NCBI GenBank assembly: GCA_027348385.1
Contig: DAIEPO010000003.1
Coordinates: 1-43,098 of the forward strand
Direction of reading: 5' to 3'
DNA from: a bacterium
Lineage (GTDB): Bacteria > Patescibacteriota > Doudnabacteria > UBA920 > VMFF01
Length of the DNA: 43,098 bases
How positions within the stretch are numbered: the stretch's first letter is position 1; the number at the start of each line of letters is the position of its first letter. Positions 39,731 through 43,098 of the stretch are shown piece after piece. The position numbers were made by a program, and so were the translations under genes. The notes below the pieces were generated by a model. The model ran no database searches, had not been told where the DNA came from, and worked only from the letters and a program-made list of their open reading frames with translations.

Positions 39731-41095
39731 TTAGTAGTTTACCATTTCTTCGTTAAATTTTGGATTGCCGCGTTTAGCTTGAAGCTTTAAGACAATCGGA
39801 GTTCCCCAAAAACCAAGTTCTTTCATAATCGCGTTTTGGATGAACTTTCTAAACTGCATGGAAATTGCAGAAGGTTCATTAACCATCATCAAAAAGACTG
39901 GGGGGTTGGTTCCTGTTTGCTGTAGAGAATATACTTTTGGAACTCGTTCATCTCTGAGTCTTTGTGGCTGTCTAATTTTTTGCTTAGCGTAGAAAAAGTT
40001 TTTCAATACCTCTGCATCAATTTCTTTCTTTCTATTTTCTTCAATCTTTAAAATGTAATCTAAGACTTCTTTAACTCCCTCACCATCTTTTGCAGAGATT
40101 GGCACAGCTGGTGCCCACCACAGAAAAGGGAAGTAATCAGGAAGTTGCCCGAAAAGCTGATCCTTCTTCTTTCCCTGAAGTAAATCAATCTTGTTTGCAA
40201 CTAAAACAAAACCTTTTGATGCTTCAACTATTTCTCCAGCAATTCTTTGATCTTGCTGAGAAATGCCTTCAGAGGCATCAATCATAAACAGGCAGACATC
40301 AGCTTTGCGCATTGCTCGAATGGTTTGTAGAGCTGCATAAATATCAGGCAGTGGCTGGTTCTTCTCTTTTCGTTTTAATCCGGCTGTGTCTAGGAATTTA
40401 ATTTTATGCCCCTTGTAAGTTAAATCAGTATCCACAACATTTCTGGTTGTGCCAGGAACAGCAGATACGACAACTCTTTCTTCGCCAATAATTTTGTTAA
40501 ACAAAGAAGATTTACCTACATTTGGTTTGCCGATAATTGCAACAGAAATTGTTGAAGGATCTTTTTCAATTTGTCCAAAGCCTTGTTTTTTCAAAGACTC
40601 AGTAATGCCATCAAGTAAATCACCAGTCCCCATTCCAGAAACTGCTGAAACTGGAAAGATTTGTTTGAAACCTGTGAAAGCATATTCTGCAACTATTTCC
40701 ACAAATTTTTTTGGTGAATCCACCTTGTTAATGACCAAGAGCACGTCTTTTTTCTGCTTTCTTAGTTTTAACATAATGTTCCTGTTGATTGAATCAGCAG
40801 GTTTTTTACCGTCTAAGACATAGATAATTAAGTCTGCTTCAGCAATTGCAATTTCAACTTGCTTTTGCACGTTTTTTTCGAGCTCATCTCTTTGTTCCAG
40901 AATTATTCCTGCTGTGTCAATCAAAGAAAAATCTATGCCATTCCAAGACGCTGGCGCATAAAAACGATCACGAGTTGTTCCTGCAACTGCTGAAGTCAAA
41001 GCAATTCTTGCTTCAACAATCTTGTTCATTAGAGTTGATTTACCAACATTTGGTTCTCCGACAATTGCGACCAATGCTTCACGTCCGTTACTCAT
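39731..41095 (-). CDS. der: Ribosome assembly GTPase Der
   Basis: Der (EngA) has two tandem GTPase domains and a KH-like domain and is needed for 50S ribosome assembly. The first domain has GEPNVGKST, DTAG and NKVD; the second has GKPNVGKSS, DTAGLKRKEK and NKID. The last 110 residues form the KH-like end. Length 454 is typical. The gene starts 2 nt after the stop of the LCP gene and is closely followed by pth. Confidence 0.96.
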   Translation of the reverse strand: MSNGREALVAIVGEPNVGKSTLMNKIVEARIALTSAVAGTTRDRFYAPASWNGIDFSLIDTAGIILEQRDELEKNVQKQVEIAIAEADLIIYVLDGKKPADSINRNIMLKLRKQKKDVLLVINKVDSPKKFVEIVAEYAFTGFKQIFPVSAVSGMGTGDLLDGITESLKKQGFGQIEKDPSTISVAIIGKPNVGKSSLFNKIIGEERVVVSAVPGTTRNVVDTDLTYKGHKIKFLDTAGLKRKEKNQPLPDIYAALQTIRAMRKADVCLFMIDASEGISQQDQRIAGEIVEASKGFVLVANKIDLLQGKKKDQLFGQLPDYFPFLWWAPAVPISAKDGEGVKEVLDYILKIEENRKKEIDAEVLKNFFYAKQKIRQPQRLRDERVPKVYSLQQTGTNPPVFLMMVNEPSAISMQFRKFIQNAIMKELGFWGTPIVLKLQAKRGNPKFNEEMVNY

Positions 41096-41097
41096 AG

Positions 41098-42411
41098 CTA
41101 ATTACCTCCTGCTACAAAAAGTACCAAATCGACTCTCGCAGTCATACTTTCTGGTTTTGGTAATGCTTTTGTGCTGACTAATTGTTGAATATATGAAATG
41201 GTCGCAGGTTTGTCATCATTAACTTTGTAAAAAGCGCTGCTTGTAAGAGGTAATCCACGGTAAGGAACCTCGTAGACAACAACTCCTGCATTTATCAGTT
41301 GTTTTTTGATTAAATTGTAATATTCTGGATCTCTACCAGCGTTTTCTAGTATAACTGAGGCTGCTTCGGTTCTCACCGCTGAATTGCTAAAACTGTTTTT
41401 AAAATATGTTTGTACTTGGCTAGTCGTAATTCCAGTACAAGGAAAAATGACATAACCAATCTCTTCCTTATTCCCATCACAAAACATCCCGGCTTCTAAA
41501 TCCATGCTCTCCGAGGTTATCTTCACATCCGTAGATTTCATAATCTCTGCAAGGTGTAAAAGCTCGCTTGGTTCAATATTTGTGTGTGCATGATCTGCAA
41601 GAATATCTAAAAGATCATTAATTGTCCCAGAGTTTGAAAGAATCCCTAAATCTTGAACCTTAGATTTAAAAGCATCCAAAACCTTTGCTTGGCGTTTGCT
41701 TCTTGCAATATCTGAATCTTCTAAGTTGGTTCCATGCCTTGAACGAACAAACTGTAAAGCTCTGGTGCCATTCATCTTTTCCAAACCTTTGTTAAAAGTT
41801 AAAGTAGGTAAATATCCAAAAGTGTCATTTGGATATTGACTGTCTGTAAAGCTGTTATCAATTTGTACATCTACACCTCCCAAACGATCAATGGCTTTTT
41901 CAAAGCCTTTAAAATCAATGCTTGCAAAATACGGGATTTCTAAACCAGTAATTTTTCCGACAGCCTTAATTGCTTTTTCTCCAGCTTCGTTAAAATCGTG
42001 ATGTGGTTGGTAGCCTGAAGCAAAAGCAAAATTGATTTTTTGTTTACCTTCTTCCCAGAGATAGTCACGGGGGATAGAGTTTAGGGCAACCTGCTTGGTT
42101 TCTGGATTAATACTTGCAAGAATAATCGTGTCAGTTAAAAATGGGCCATCATGTCCTTCACCACCATAGCCTAAAAGCAAAATATTAATTCGTCCTTGTG
42201 CTTCTCCTTTCAAAGAAGCGCTTCCAGAAAAAACCAAAGTCGTTACCTTTTTAAAGAAAGAAGATTTGTGCACGAAAACTTTACTACCAAAAGAATATGC
42301 TTTGGAAAAAAGCATACCTAAGATTAAACAGACCACAAGAATTGCTACCCAAAATATTCTTGGTGCCCGACGTCTCTTTGGTGCTGATTGTATAGTTGGA
42401 AATTGTTGCAT
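41098..42411 (-). CDS. LytR-CpsA-Psr (LCP) family protein
   Basis: LCP proteins attach polymers such as teichoic acids or polysaccharides to peptidoglycan on the outer face of the membrane. A basic N-terminus and one membrane helix (IFWVAILVVCLILGMLFSKAY) precede the LCP domain: INILLLGYGGEGHDGPFLTDTIILASINPETKQVALNSIPRDYLW, later GGVDVQIDNSF and ALQFVRSRHG, with the conserved Arg and Asp residues. A C-terminal LytR_C-like domain (about 335-437) follows. TATACT lies 11 nt before the ATG, so the leader is only about 4 nt. It is first in the transcript with der and pth. Confidence 0.92.
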   Translation of the reverse strand: MQQFPTIQSAPKRRRAPRIFWVAILVVCLILGMLFSKAYSFGSKVFVHKSSFFKKVTTLVFSGSASLKGEAQGRINILLLGYGGEGHDGPFLTDTIILASINPETKQVALNSIPRDYLWEEGKQKINFAFASGYQPHHDFNEAGEKAIKAVGKITGLEIPYFASIDFKGFEKAIDRLGGVDVQIDNSFTDSQYPNDTFGYLPTLTFNKGLEKMNGTRALQFVRSRHGTNLEDSDIARSKRQAKVLDAFKSKVQDLGILSNSGTINDLLDILADHAHTNIEPSELLHLAEIMKSTDVKITSESMDLEAGMFCDGNKEEIGYVIFPCTGITTSQVQTYFKNSFSNSAVRTEAASVILENAGRDPEYYNLIKKQLINAGVVVYEVPYRGLPLTSSAFYKVNDDKPATISYIQQLVSTKALPKPESMTARVDLVLFVAGGN

Positions 42412-42422
42412 AATACTTTGGT

Positions 42423-42428
42423 AGTATA
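42423..42428 (-). promoter_or_regulatory. -10 element of the LCP-der-pth unit
   Basis: TATACT on the minus strand, 11 nt before the ATG at 42411. The -35 is unclear. Confidence 0.5.
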
Positions 42429-42548
42429 TCTTAAAAACAAGCTTTTTTCAACGGAAAAAAGCGTCCCAGAACGCTTGCAATACTTCAATGGAACAGGTAT
42501 ATTGAATTATATGTTTTTGATTTTTTTGCCCTGACCCGTAACAGTTTT

Positions 42549-42625
42549 GGACGATTAGCTCAGTTGGTTAGAGCGCACCGTTCACATCGGTGAGGTCAAA
42601 GGTTCAACTCCTTTATCGTCCACCA
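42549..42625 (+). tRNA. tRNA-Val (CAC)
   Basis: Acceptor GGACGAT / ATCGTCC, D-arm GCTCAGTTGGTTAGAGC, anticodon stem CACCG/CGGTG with loop TTCACAT (anticodon CAC), T-loop TTCAACT and encoded CCA. lepB begins 20 nt downstream and may share its transcript. Confidence 0.96.
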
Positions 42626-42644
42626 GATATACATAAAAAAAGAA

Positions 42645-43098
42645 ATGCAAACAGAACCAACAAATCAAAATATTCAAGATGATCAAAGCGAAAGCGGATT
42701 AAGAGAGCTTGGTCTTTTCATATGGGACCTGGTTAAGGTTTTGATCATCGCGATGGTCATAATCCTGCCGATTAGATATGCAGTAGCACAACCTTTCATA
42801 GTTTCCGGTTCTTCCATGGAACCAACCTTCTATTCCGGTGAATATTTAATCATCAATGAGTGGAGCTATCACTTCAACAGTCCAGAGAGGGGAGATGTTG
42901 TTGTTTTCAAATACCCAAAAGATACTAGTCAGTATTACATCAAGAGAATAATTGGATTACCAGGTGAAAGAGTTAAGATTGAAGAGAACAAAGTAATTAT
43001 CTACAATCAAGAACACCCAAATGGTTGGGTTTTAGCAGAAACATATATTCCAGCATCTGAAACAACTTTGCCTGTTGGTGATGGTAGCACGACCTTAG
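42645..43098 (+). CDS. lepB: Signal peptidase I, 5' part (cut by window end)
   Basis: The membrane protease that removes signal peptides from exported proteins. The visible 151 residues include an N-terminal membrane helix (LVKVLIIAMVIILPIRYAVA), the catalytic serine in VSGSSMEPTF and the catalytic lysine in YYIKRIIGLPGERV. The frame is still open at 43098, so the C-terminal part lies outside. It starts 20 nt after tRNA-Val. A likely client is the exported DUF5667 protein at 12947; the pseudopilins are cut by prepilin peptidase instead. Confidence 0.95.
   Translation, partial: MQTEPTNQNIQDDQSESGLRELGLFIWDLVKVLIIAMVIILPIRYAVAQPFIVSGSSMEPTFYSGEYLIINEWSYHFNSPERGDVVVFKYPKDTSQYYIKRIIGLPGERVKIEENKVIIYNQEHPNGWVLAETYIPASETTLPVGDGSTTL

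Noticed and set aside
42459-42476. Hairpin AAGCGT-CCCAGA-ACGCTT upstream of tRNA-Val as a terminator
   Set aside because: No gene is transcribed into it from the left on the plus strand, the stem is only 6 bp and there is no T run. It could be a leader element, but there is too little to call.
757-43098. Alternative genetic code with TGA read as glycine
   Set aside because: Core genes are full length without in-frame TGA, and two island genes use TGA as a plausible stop. Only stop-codon avoidance is supported.

Overview
The window reads as one piece of a small, AT-rich bacterial genome of the Candidate Phyla Radiation (Patescibacteria). The evidence is the gene set: compact core genes in short operons, a 243-residue HrcA, DUF3467 and DUF5667 proteins, two pseudopilins, RNase J, and many small membrane proteins of no known family. 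The lineage within the CPR cannot be fixed from sequence alone. The code is standard, but none of the roughly 33 AT-rich genes ends in TGA.

Layout. 1-700: the truncated end of a serine recombinase running into tRNA-Glu. 757-1749: thioredoxin reductase. 1751-2047: a tRNA-like non-coding RNA and a duplicated terminator/tail module. 2061-3909: the rpsF-ssb-rpsR-efp operon. 3987-5388: ychF plus a small unknown gene. 5465-7373: a GC-rich block of small unknown genes. 7443-17835: phosphomannomutase, trpS, two pseudopilins on either side of RNase J, a DUF5667 protein, tRNA-Leu, a solute-binding protein, secG and uvrC. 17911-18494: a second GC-rich island. 18573-21395: uvrA. 21425-21568: a second tRNA-like RNA. 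21643-27107: a CIRCE-controlled hrcA-grpE-dnaK-DUF3467-membrane protein-dnaJ operon. 27166-27510: a third GC-rich island. 27624-34162: a membrane protein, tRNA-Lys, an ABC exporter, a MarR regulator and a MacAB-like efflux system. 34210-37715: an NDH-2-like oxidoreductase and topoisomerase I. 37818-38107: a candidate structured RNA. 38194-39178: a fourth GC-rich island. 39197-43098: pth, der, an LCP protein, tRNA-Val and the start of lepB.

Three things stand out. (1) Two RNAs (1751-1914 and 21399-21568, both minus strand) share one unusual design. Each has a 71-73 nt tRNA-like body with encoded CCA, a G3-U70 pair and A73 (the alanine identity set) but no normal anticodon arm. Each then has a 3' tail carrying a 13-14 nt perfect complement to the middle of the body, at almost the same distance, and ends in a terminator. 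(2) Four GC-rich islands hold single small genes of no recognised family. Most have their own promoter, a strong AGGAGG-type ribosome binding site and a GC-rich terminator, unlike their AT-rich neighbours. (3) At least five core genes have a -10 box exactly 6 nt before the ATG, which predicts leaderless mRNAs.

Functionally the AT-rich genes cover translation (EF-P, S6, S18, TrpS, Pth, Der, YchF), DNA repair and topology (UvrA, UvrC, SSB, TopA), protein folding under heat-shock control, secretion (SecG, signal peptidase), pili, efflux and envelope assembly.
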